From positions 1-15,500 of the forward strand of contig DAIDID010000007.1 in assembly GCA_027459545.1 (NCBI GenBank): a DNA stretch of 15,500 bases, read 5' to 3'. The notes under the pieces were generated by a model that saw only the letters and a list, made by a program, of their open reading frames with translations, was not told the DNA's origin and searched no databases. Shown one piece after another: positions 1-6,258 of the stretch (position 1 is the stretch's first letter; each line of letters starts with the position of its first letter). The stretch is from Candidatus Parcubacteria bacterium. GTDB lineage: Bacteria > Patescibacteriota > Minisyncoccia > Phycocordibacterales > Phycocordibacteraceae. The translations under genes and the position numbers were made by a program.

Positions 1-418
1 AATAGGAGATAAAACTGCAGAAGAAATAAAAATCACTATTGGTTCTGCAGTACCAATAACCGAAGAGCTCAGTATGCCTGTAAAAGGTCGTGATCTCGTA
101 TCTGGTCTTCCACGTACTATTGATTTGAAATCAAATGAAATAGTTGAAGCAATGCATCGTGAGCTCCGGGAAATGATGGGCGCAATACGTAAGGTACTTC
201 AAGATACTCCACCAGAACTCGCTTCAGATATTATTGATAATGGCATTATTCTTACGGGCGGTACTTCACAACTTCGCAACCTTCCTGAACTTGTGCTTCG
301 AAGAACTGGTGTAAATTCAAATCTCGCACAAGATGCATACTTCTGTGTGGCACGCGGTACAGGAGTTGCTCTTCGCCATATTGATACATACAGTAAAAGC
401 ATTATTTCAAAAAGATAG
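1..418 (+). CDS. mreB: MreB actin-like protein, 3' part (first copy)
   Basis: This is the C-terminal end of a bacterial actin MreB, the membrane-associated filament protein that positions wall synthesis. The frame is open from base 2 to the TAG at 416-418 (about 138 residues); the start is outside the window. The translation aligns by eye over its whole length with the C terminus of the complete MreB at 4145-5200: shared TAEE(I/V)KI, GRDL(V/A)(S/T)GLPR, TPPEL and a late RGTG. The adenosine-binding loop reads LTGGTSQLRNLPEL rather than the usual GGGALLRGLPEL, and the tail (ALRHIDTYSKSI) is unlike the second copy, so this is a diverged paralog and not a recent duplicate. Whether the ATP site is intact cannot be judged because the phosphate-1 and -2 motifs are missing. 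Confidence 0.93.
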   Translation, partial: IGDKTAEEIKITIGSAVPITEELSMPVKGRDLVSGLPRTIDLKSNEIVEAMHRELREMMGAIRKVLQDTPPELASDIIDNGIILTGGTSQLRNLPELVLRRTGVNSNLAQDAYFCVARGTGVALRHIDTYSKSIISKR

Positions 419-431
419 GAGCATTCTGCTG

Positions 432-437
432 TAGAAT
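432..437 (+). promoter_or_regulatory. Possible -10 box of the delta'-like gene
   Basis: TAGAAT ends 6 bases before the ATG at 444, so transcription could begin at or near the A of the start codon. No good -35 is visible. A TAGGAG string at 416-421 lies 22 bases before the ATG, too far to act as a ribosome binding site. Weak alone; it is listed because the same spacing recurs at other genes here. Confidence 0.3.
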
Positions 438-443
438 AAAGAA

Positions 444-1118
444 ATGGCGCACCATGCGTATTTTGTAACAGGAGATATTGAAGAGGGGATTGCGAAGGCC
501 CTCGTTTTTGCAGAAACCAAGCTTGGTTTGCATGCACTAGCAAATCCCGACATTGTGACTATTCGTCACGGGTTACTTTCTGTAGAAGATGCACGAAAAT
601 TACGATCTCTTGCAAATCTCTCTCCTACACAAAATACTCAAAAAGTTTTAATAATTTCAGCAGCGCGACTTTTTCATGAAGCACAAAATGCGCTTTTAAA
701 GCTCTTTGAAGAGCCTCCCGAAGGGACGTTCCTGATACTCATACTTCCAGCTGAAGGCATACTTCTTCCAACACTGCGTTCGCGGTTAGTTGAGCTGCCT
801 GCGCAGGACATTACCTTACCAAAGGTCAAATCTTCAGCATCAGTATCTCATGCACAGCGAGTAAAAAGCATCGCAAAAATTCTGGATCGCGCGAAGTCTG
901 ATACCGATGAAGAAAAACAAACAGCAAGACTTAGTGCAATCGTGTTCGTCGAAGATCTTACCAAGGATACGTATTTAGCGTGGTGCGAAGAAAAAGATCC
1001 GAAAAAGCGAGAAGCACTGCAACTTCTCCTTGAGGAACTACATGCCTTTTTACCAATTTTACATGAACGCTCAGCTCCCCTTAAACTCATCTTCGAGCAT
1101 TTGTTACTTGTGATGTAG
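444..1118 (+). CDS. holB: DNA polymerase III delta'-like clamp-loader subunit
   Basis: A 224-residue protein resembling the AAA+ region of the delta' and gamma/tau clamp-loader subunits, which help load the beta sliding clamp at the replication fork. The diagnostic stretch is at about residues 73-115: ISAARLFHEAQNALLKLFEEPPEGTFLIL followed by LLPTLRSR, matching the family's sensor-1 region and its SRC/SRS-type arginine motif (here RSR). No Walker A motif (GxxxxGKT) is present. Delta' proteins often lack a working ATP site, so this favours delta' over DnaX. At 224 residues it is much shorter than E. coli HolB (334), and the N terminus and C-terminal collar domain look reduced. It starts 25 bp after the first mreB and 20 bp before frr. 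A TAGAAT hexamer (432-437) ends 6 bases before the ATG, with no clear -35. Confidence 0.8.
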   Translation: MAHHAYFVTGDIEEGIAKALVFAETKLGLHALANPDIVTIRHGLLSVEDARKLRSLANLSPTQNTQKVLIISAARLFHEAQNALLKLFEEPPEGTFLILILPAEGILLPTLRSRLVELPAQDITLPKVKSSASVSHAQRVKSIAKILDRAKSDTDEEKQTARLSAIVFVEDLTKDTYLAWCEEKDPKKREALQLLLEELHAFLPILHERSAPLKLIFEHLLLVM

Positions 1119-1122
1119 GGTG

Positions 1123-1131
1123 TGGTACACT
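1123..1131 (+). promoter_or_regulatory. Extended -10 promoter of frr
   Basis: TGGTACACT forms an extended -10 element (TGn followed by TACACT at 1126-1131), 7 bases before the frr ATG. A TTGTTA at 1101-1106 could serve as a -35 with a long 19-base spacer. The start point would fall on or next to the start codon, and no Shine-Dalgarno sequence fits in between. Confidence 0.5.
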
Positions 1132-1138
1132 TTTCATC

Positions 1139-1690
1139 ATGGCGTATGATTTTTCAGTATTAGATGCACACATAAAAGAAACTGAAGACTGGCTAATGCG
1201 AGAATTTGGCAGTATTCGTACCGGGCGTGCTACTCCCGTTATTCTTGATTCTATAAAAGTAGAAGCATACGGCGCTCGCACTCCCATAAGCCAAGTAGCA
1301 TCAATATCTATCGAGGACTCACGCACGCTTCGTATTAGTCCTTGGGACAAAAGCCTACTAAAGCCAATTGAAAAGGCAATTCAAGAAGCAAATCTCGGCA
1401 TATCCGTAATGACCGATGATCAAGGACTCCGAGTTATTTTTCCAGAACTCACCGCTGAACGGCGTACGATGCTTATAAAAGTTGCAAATGAAAAAGTAGA
1501 GCAAGCGAAAGTTACGCTGCGTGGACATCGAACAGACGCCATAAAAAAACTCGAAGCAGATGAAAAAGAGGGTGGCATGGGACAAGATGATGTGGCCCGA
1601 TACAAAGAAGACATCCAAAAGAAAATCGATGCAGGAAACAGTCTTCTAGAAGTTCATGCTAAAAAAAAGCATGAAGAAATATCGTTATAA
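1139..1690 (+). CDS. frr: Ribosome recycling factor
   Basis: RRF acts with EF-G and IF3 to split the 70S post-termination complex so that ribosomes can be reused. The 183-residue length matches the family (about 185). Recognisable blocks are FGSIRTGRATP (residues 24-34), the beta-rich middle around ISPWDKSLLKPIEKAIQ, FPELTAERR (100-108), and the long C-terminal helices ending DIQKKIDA. The start is set by an ATG that gives the normal N terminus with an extended -10 just upstream. The gene sits directly before rseP, as in many bacteria, but uppS, cdsA and dxr, which often lie between them, are absent. An A8 run near the 3' end (1661-1668) sits in the loop of a small inverted repeat. Confidence 0.97.
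   Translation: MAYDFSVLDAHIKETEDWLMREFGSIRTGRATPVILDSIKVEAYGARTPISQVASISIEDSRTLRISPWDKSLLKPIEKAIQEANLGISVMTDDQGLRVIFPELTAERRTMLIKVANEKVEQAKVTLRGHRTDAIKKLEADEKEGGMGQDDVARYKEDIQKKIDAGNSLLEVHAKKKHEEISL
1653..1675 (+). repeat. Small inverted repeat with poly-A loop in frr
   Basis: TTCATGCT (1653-1660) and AGCATGAA (1668-1675) are perfect complements separated by seven A residues. It lies in the last codons of frr (EVHAKKKHEEISL). With a shorter stem and AT-rich arms it is weaker than the other hairpins in this window and may be chance. Confidence 0.4.
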
Positions 1691-1704
1691 GTTCATTTTC
1701 GCGT

Positions 1705-2859
1705 ATGCCTATTTTTATTGAAGTCATTACATTTCTTGTTGTCATACTTGTCCTTATACTTGTGCATGAAGTAGGACATTTTATCGTTGCAAAGCTTTCT
1801 GGAATGCGAGTTGATGAGTTTGGAATTGGACTTCCGCCACACGTACTGACGTTCGGAAAAATAGGTGATACATCTTATACCCTTAACTGGTTACCCTTTG
1901 GGGGATTTGTAAGAATTTTCGGAGAAAATGGATCTGAGCAAGAAGCTGTAGTTACTGAAAATGCAGAAGTAAAAGAAAAAGAAAATCGATCATTTACAGC
2001 AAAGCCGCGCATGCTGCAGGCGCTTGTTCTCGTTGCGGGCATCGTAATGAACTTACTTTTTGCATACATTCTTATAAATGTTTCTGAAGTTATGGGAACT
2101 CAGCAACTTTTAGAGTATGGTCATGAGGGTGCTGCTAAAAATATAGCCTTAGAATTTACCTCTGTTACTCCTGGCTCACCCGCAGCTCTTGCAGGGCTAA
2201 AAGCAGGAGACAAAGTCACAAATGCAACTATCATCTATGGCGCATTCGGTGTTGGATACTCACAAACTAACCCGCTCGGACTCAGTACGCTTATTAGTAC
2301 GGACACTAAAAATGCTCCGATTCAGTTTTCAATAGTTCGAGGTACAGTAGCTCAAAAAATTACAGTAATTCCGAAAGAAAATGTCATAGCAGGTTCGCCT
2401 ACGCGCCCGGCAATTGGCGTTTCAATTTCTGAAGTGGGTACAGTAAAGATTCCTGTGCTTCAAGCGCCTGTGTATAGTGCAAAAGTATTCTGGAATATGC
2501 TTTCCCAAACCGCCATGGGCTTGATCACTTTCTTTAAAGGAATAGTGACGTTTAAAGCAAATCTCTCTCAAGTTTCAGGTCCAATAGGTATTGCAGGTAT
2601 AGTGGGTCAAGCATCAGCAAATGGCCTTGCAGAACTTCTTTCTCTTTCTGCGCTTATATCGATAAACCTAGCGCTTATAAACATCATCCCTCTTCCAGCA
2701 CTTGATGGAGGCAGATTGCTATTTGTCATTATTGAAGCAATTACAAGAAAGCAAATTTCTCCTAAAATAGCTGAACGAGTAAATGTGGCGGGATTTGTAC
2801 TGCTTATTCTGCTTATGGTTGTCGTTTCGGCGCATGATATCTTTAATTTGTTTCATTAG
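1705..2859 (+). CDS. rseP: Site-2 protease, RseP-type zinc metalloprotease
   Basis: An intramembrane zinc protease of family M50. In bacteria these cleave transmembrane anti-sigma factors or signal-peptide remnants within the membrane. Of the 384 residues, the first helix carries the zinc-binding HEVGH (21-25), followed by the GIGLPPHV loop (41-48), a second hydrophobic segment with GIVMN (112-116), one PDZ domain at about 145-225 (TPGSPAALAGLKAGDKV), VSGPIGIAGI (290-299), and the C-terminal helix pair with the third zinc ligand in NIIPLPALDGG (326-336; D334). All catalytic elements are present. The family may have one or two PDZ domains; only one is seen here. The ATG lies 14 bp after the frr stop with no Shine-Dalgarno sequence, so it is probably co-transcribed with frr. 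Its substrate is unknown. Confidence 0.95.
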   Translation: MPIFIEVITFLVVILVLILVHEVGHFIVAKLSGMRVDEFGIGLPPHVLTFGKIGDTSYTLNWLPFGGFVRIFGENGSEQEAVVTENAEVKEKENRSFTAKPRMLQALVLVAGIVMNLLFAYILINVSEVMGTQQLLEYGHEGAAKNIALEFTSVTPGSPAALAGLKAGDKVTNATIIYGAFGVGYSQTNPLGLSTLISTDTKNAPIQFSIVRGTVAQKITVIPKENVIAGSPTRPAIGVSISEVGTVKIPVLQAPVYSAKVFWNMLSQTAMGLITFFKGIVTFKANLSQVSGPIGIAGIVGQASANGLAELLSLSALISINLALINIIPLPALDGGRLLFVIIEAITRKQISPKIAERVNVAGFVLLILLMVVVSAHDIFNLFH

Positions 2860-2876
2860 AATATACAGCTTATACT
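2848..2876 (+). promoter_or_regulatory. proS promoter
   Basis: TTGTTT (2848-2853), a 17-base spacer and TATACT (2871-2876) give a good sigma-70-type promoter. The -10 ends 6 bases before the proS ATG at 2883, placing +1 on the A of the start codon. The 11-mer CAGCTTATACT (2866-2876) recurs exactly at the ftsI promoter (12671-12681). The -35 lies inside the end of rseP. Confidence 0.65.
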
Positions 2877-2882
2877 AAGCAG

Positions 2883-4142
2883 ATGCGGCAAAGTAAGCTT
2901 TTTACAAAGACGCGGCGCGAAGCGCCGCGCGACGAACTCGCGAAAAATGCGCAGTTACTTATACGAGCTGGGTATGTTCATAAAGAAATGGCAGGGGTGT
3001 ACTCGTATCTTCCACTTGGACGACGTGTTATTGAAAATATTGAATCAATTGTAAAAAAGGAAATGGATGCTCTGGGGGGGCAGGAAATTAGAATGGCAAC
3101 ACTTCATCCATCTGAGCCATGGAAACAAACAGGCGGGTGGGATGCTGTTGATGTGCTTTTCAAAATCGACAGTCGCACCGAGAAAGAATACGCACTTGGT
3201 CAAAGCGAAGAAGAAATTGTTACGCCAATTGCTGCTGAGTACGTACCATCATATAAAGATCTTCCCATTGCTCTATATCAAATAGGTCAGAAATATCGTG
3301 ATGAGCTTCGAGCGAAATCCGGAATTATGCGTGGAAGAGAATTCGGTATGAAAGATATGTATAGTTTTCATACCACACAGGAAGACTTTGAAAAATTTTA
3401 TGAAATTGTGAAGCAGGCGTATTTGCGAATATATGCACAATGCGGACTTACTGCAAAAGTGACTGAAGCTTCTGGCGGAAGCTTCAGTCAAAAAATCTCC
3501 TATGAATTTATGGTGCTTACCGATGCAGGAGAAGATACAATTCTCTACTGCGAGGACTGTGACTATTGTATAAATAGTGAAGTCGCTGAGACCCTTACCG
3601 AAGGAGTTGCTTGCCCGAACTGTACTAAAAGAGGAGTAGATTCAAAGCTAAAAAGGGGAATTGCTTCAGAAGTTGGTAATGTGTTTGACTTAGGTGATAG
3701 GTACCCTCGTTCGCTCGGTTTTACCTATAAAAATGAGCAGGGAGCTGAGCAATATCCAGTAATGGGCTGCTACGGACTAGGCACAACACGCTTAATGGGT
3801 GTAATAGTTGAGGCGCTTGCAGACGACAAGGGGATAGTGTGGCCTTCTGCAGTAGCACCATTTGCAGTGCATCTTGTTAACGCACTGCCAAATGATCCAG
3901 AAGCAGTTTCCTATGCAGAAAACCTCTACAAACTACTTTCTGCAAAAAATATTCAAACACTGTATGATGACCGAGACGTTCGTGCTGGAGAAAAATTTGC
4001 TGACAGTGATTTGCTTGGCATACCGCAAAGAGTGGTGATTGGAAAAGAAACATTTTCGGAGAATACTCTTGAGCTCGTTTCAAGAGCAACTGGTGAAATT
4101 ACACGACTCACACAAGAAGCACTACTTCAATTTTTACAGTAA
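2883..4142 (+). CDS. proS: Prolyl-tRNA synthetase, short form lacking the editing insertion
   Basis: A class II synthetase that charges tRNA-Pro. Of 419 residues, the catalytic core shows motif 2 at YRDELRAKSGIMRGREF (138-154), the family signature GGSFSQKISYEF (198-209), motif 3 at GCYGLGTTRLMG (295-306), and a C-terminal anticodon-binding domain (about 325-419, YDDRDVRAGEKFADSDLLGIP). Bacterial ProRS such as E. coli is about 570 residues because an insertion domain of about 180 residues hydrolyses Ala-tRNA-Pro. Here that domain is replaced by some 25 residues. At this junction are five cysteines (C223, C226, C229, C244, C247) spaced like a zinc knuckle. The start codon directly follows its promoter. 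The gene holds two perfect hairpins and a G7 run (3074-3080). Editing is probably absent or done by another protein. Confidence 0.96.
   Translation: MRQSKLFTKTRREAPRDELAKNAQLLIRAGYVHKEMAGVYSYLPLGRRVIENIESIVKKEMDALGGQEIRMATLHPSEPWKQTGGWDAVDVLFKIDSRTEKEYALGQSEEEIVTPIAAEYVPSYKDLPIALYQIGQKYRDELRAKSGIMRGREFGMKDMYSFHTTQEDFEKFYEIVKQAYLRIYAQCGLTAKVTEASGGSFSQKISYEFMVLTDAGEDTILYCEDCDYCINSEVAETLTEGVACPNCTKRGVDSKLKRGIASEVGNVFDLGDRYPRSLGFTYKNEQGAEQYPVMGCYGLGTTRLMGVIVEALADDKGIVWPSAVAPFAVHLVNALPNDPEAVSYAENLYKLLSAKNIQTLYDDRDVRAGEKFADSDLLGIPQRVVIGKETFSENTLELVSRATGEITRLTQEALLQFLQ
2911..2929 (+). repeat. GC-rich perfect hairpin at the 5' end of proS
   Basis: CGCGGCGC (2911-2918), loop GAA, GCGCCGCG (2922-2929): an 8-bp all-GC stem within the first 50 bases of proS. 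It encodes part of the conserved TRREAPRD segment, so the structure arises from codon choice (CGG, CGC, GCG, CCG) in an otherwise AT-leaning gene. Confidence 0.6.
3460..3490 (+). repeat. 13-bp perfect hairpin inside proS
   Basis: TGACTGAAGCTTC (3460-3472), loop TGGCG, GAAGCTTCAGTCA (3478-3490). It encodes the conserved VTEASGGSFSQ signature of ProRS, so it lies within essential coding sequence rather than in an added segment. Confidence 0.7.
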
Positions 4143-4144
4143 TT

Positions 4145-5200
4145 ATGGCACTCAAAATTTCAAGAAGTTCATTTTTTTCAAGTGACATCGGTATTGATCT
4201 CGGTACGGGTAATACGCTTGTATATGTGCGAGGACGCGGCATTGTTATGAACGAGCCCTCAGTCGTAGCAGTAAATGATAAAACTGGGCAAGTGGTTGCT
4301 GTTGGAGCAGATGCGAAAGTAATGTTAGGCAAAACACCTCCGCACATACGTGCAGTGCGACCTCTTTCCCATGGTGTTATTTCTGACTTTGAAGTTACAC
4401 AAGAGCTACTTTCGTATTTTATTCAGAAAGCTCAAGGTGAGCGCTCAAGACTGCTTGGTCCACGTGTAGTAATAGGTGTTCCAACTGGCGTAACAAACGT
4501 AGAAAGTCGAGCAGTACGCGACGCTGCAATTACCTCTGGTGCACGCGAAGTATTTATTCTTGAAGAACCTACCGCTGGCGCAATTGGAGCGAAATTACCA
4601 ATAACTGAGGCAGTAGGCACAATGGTGCTAGATATTGGCGCAGGTACTACAGACATTGCAGTTCTTTCGCTTGGAGGAACTGTCTCCTCAAAAAGTTCAC
4701 AAGTAGCGGGTGATCGCTTTAATGAAAACATCATTGATTTTGTACGGAGTGAATTTCAACTTGCCATAGGTGAACCAACAGCTGAAGAGGTAAAGATAGA
4801 TATTGGTGCAGTGATTCCACTTGAAACTTCGCTTGAGAAAGCAATTCGAGGGAGAGATCTTGCAACAGGTTTGCCGCGCGAAATTATGCTGACTGATGAA
4901 CATGTTCGTGAAGCACTAGCGCCTTCTCTGGATACTCTTATGGAGGCAATGAAAGAAGTGATAGAGCAAACACCACCAGAACTTCTTTCAGATGTGCTTG
5001 AATACGGAGTCACTGTATTTGGAGGAGGGGCATTGCTTCGAGGTCTTCCAGAATTACTAGCAAAAATGCTCGGAGTTCCAGTGCATGTTACGCCAGATCC
5101 TCTTACGGCAGTTGTGCGAGGTACGGGAATCGTTACCGAAGATCCACGAAAGTGGAGTGACACCTTCATGCATGAAGAAGCAATACTTTCACAGGCGTAG
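4145..5200 (+). CDS. mreB: MreB, rod-shape actin homolog (second, complete copy)
   Basis: A full-length MreB of 351 residues, the normal size. It forms ATP-dependent filaments under the membrane that guide the elongation machinery. The phosphate-1 motif is DIGIDLGTGNTLVYV near the N terminus, phosphate-2 is LDIGAGTTDIAVLS, and the adenosine loop is FGGGALLRGLPELL; all look canonical. A partly basic, hydrophobic N terminus (ALKISRSSFFSSD) could help membrane binding. The ATG lies 2 bp after the proS stop, so it is probably expressed from the proS promoter. Its 3' end overlaps mreC by 29 bp. The order mreB, mreC, mreD-like, PBP2 is the classical rod-shape operon, which marks this copy, not the one at the left edge, as the main elongasome filament. 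Confidence 0.97.
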   Translation: MALKISRSSFFSSDIGIDLGTGNTLVYVRGRGIVMNEPSVVAVNDKTGQVVAVGADAKVMLGKTPPHIRAVRPLSHGVISDFEVTQELLSYFIQKAQGERSRLLGPRVVIGVPTGVTNVESRAVRDAAITSGAREVFILEEPTAGAIGAKLPITEAVGTMVLDIGAGTTDIAVLSLGGTVSSKSSQVAGDRFNENIIDFVRSEFQLAIGEPTAEEVKIDIGAVIPLETSLEKAIRGRDLATGLPREIMLTDEHVREALAPSLDTLMEAMKEVIEQTPPELLSDVLEYGVTVFGGGALLRGLPELLAKMLGVPVHVTPDPLTAVVRGTGIVTEDPRKWSDTFMHEEAILSQA

Positions 5201-5975
5201 TCAGGGATTTCGAAGTGGGGGTTTCCCCGTATGGCTTACAGGCGGTACTGTGTGCTTTGCTGTGCTGCTCGTGCTGTTTCGATCACTCTTTCCAGGTATA
5301 TTTTTTTCAGTAGCGACTCCATTTTGGGAAACTGGTTCGGCAGTTAGTAGCAGAGTCGGGAGTTTTTTTATTGAAATTGGTAACAATGCAAAGCTAGTAC
5401 AAGAAAATAAAACGCTTTTACAAGAAATTTCTACACTTCAAAATGAAAATGCAGTGCTTACGGCGCGCTCGCAGGATCTCACTTCGCTTTTAGGAGGTCA
5501 GCAACAGACTAGTTCAAATATTCTCGCTGGAGTGCTCGCTGGACCACCTCTTTCTCCCTATGACACGCTTATAGTAAATGCTGGCAGTGCCCGAGGTGTT
5601 TTGGTGGGTGCTAATGTTTTTGCTGCAGGAGGCATTCCAATAGGCACTGTGAAGGAAGTTACTCATACTTCAGCAGTCATTCAGCTTCTTTCAACTCCTG
5701 GCGTTACGACTAATGCCTGGGCAGGAGCTGCACGCGTGCCAATTACCATGCTCGGAATGGGAGCTGGCGCATACACTGCGACGCTGCCTACGGCAGCGTC
5801 GGTATCTCTTGGTGACACCATATACGCGCCAGGTCCAGGAGCTGTGCCTTTTGGAACAATTATTAAAATAGATTCAGACTCCTCTTCGCCGACTGTTATC
5901 TTGCATGTGCAGTCTCTAGTAAATCTTTTTTCTACCACTTGGGTTGAGATTTCGCCTACTGTAGGAACACTTTAA
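5172..5975 (+). CDS. mreC: MreC, rod-shape determining protein
   Basis: MreC links cytoplasmic MreB to the periplasmic synthesis enzymes. The ATG at 5172 is chosen because it gives a typical short basic cytoplasmic tail (MKKQYFHRRSQGFR) before one membrane helix at about residues 19-37. This makes 267 residues and a 29-bp overlap with mreB; the open frame extends further 5' to 5085, but that region is mreB coding sequence. After the helix come a predicted coiled coil at about 72-100 (VQENKTLLQEISTLQNENAVL) and the MreC beta domain with the family signature GPPLSPYDTLIVNAGSARGV and the second barrel up to the C terminus. A 10-bp perfect hairpin (5779-5801) lies within the gene. Confidence 0.93.
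   Translation: MKKQYFHRRSQGFRSGGFPVWLTGGTVCFAVLLVLFRSLFPGIFFSVATPFWETGSAVSSRVGSFFIEIGNNAKLVQENKTLLQEISTLQNENAVLTARSQDLTSLLGGQQQTSSNILAGVLAGPPLSPYDTLIVNAGSARGVLVGANVFAAGGIPIGTVKEVTHTSAVIQLLSTPGVTTNAWAGAARVPITMLGMGAGAYTATLPTAASVSLGDTIYAPGPGAVPFGTIIKIDSDSSSPTVILHVQSLVNLFSTTWVEISPTVGTL
5779..5801 (+). repeat. 10-bp perfect hairpin inside mreC
   Basis: CGACGCTGCC (5779-5788), loop TAC, GGCAGCGTCG (5792-5801). It encodes a Thr/Ala/Ser-rich stretch (ATLPTAASV) in the beta domain, a position where MreC sequences vary, so an inserted or expanded segment is possible here. Confidence 0.65.
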
Positions 5976-5979
5976 TTTT

Positions 5980-6258
5980 ATGTCAAGATCTATTTTTATT
6001 GTGGCACTACTCAGTTTGTTTGCACTTCTTTCGCCTTTTTTCTACTCTTGGCCATACTCTCTTTGCATAAGCATACTTGCTTCTTTATTTTTCCCTCCAG
6101 TAGCGATAGTAACTGGCGTGCTTATAGATACGCTTTATTTTGAAACTGCAACTTCACACCATTCTTTTATACTGCCTTACTTCACAATTCTTGGTTTTGT
6201 GATTGGGGCAGTTTCATTCTATGTGCAGCAATGTATAAAAACGCGTATTATGTCCTAA
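5980..6258 (+). CDS. Short MreD-like membrane protein
   Basis: A 92-residue, very hydrophobic protein with about three membrane segments (about 4-20, 26-48 and 62-82). It resembles no family strongly by eye. Its place between mreC and the PBP2 gene is that of mreD, whose product is a polytopic partner of MreC. MreD is usually about 160 residues with five or six helices, so this would be about half size. The ATG lies 4 bp after the mreC stop. Its TAA shares one base with the ATG of the next gene (TAATG at 6256-6260), which indicates translational coupling. Assignment rests on position and hydrophobicity; a reduced MreD or an unrelated small membrane protein are both possible. Confidence 0.6.
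   Translation: MSRSIFIVALLSLFALLSPFFYSWPYSLCISILASLFFPPVAIVTGVLIDTLYFETATSHHSFILPYFTILGFVIGAVSFYVQQCIKTRIMS

Noticed and set aside
4756..5169. A 137-residue open frame on the - strand within mreB
   Set aside because: Antisense shadow of a clearly conserved gene, rich in Ser, Arg and Thr.
5085..5171. 5' extension of mreC inside mreB
   Set aside because: The added residues overlap conserved MreB sequence and lack MreC similarity; the ATG at 5172 gives a normal N terminus.
6231..6257. Start of the PBP2 gene at the ATG at 6231
   Set aside because: The ATG at 6258 overlaps the upstream stop as TAATG, and the extra nine residues are mreD-like coding sequence in another frame.
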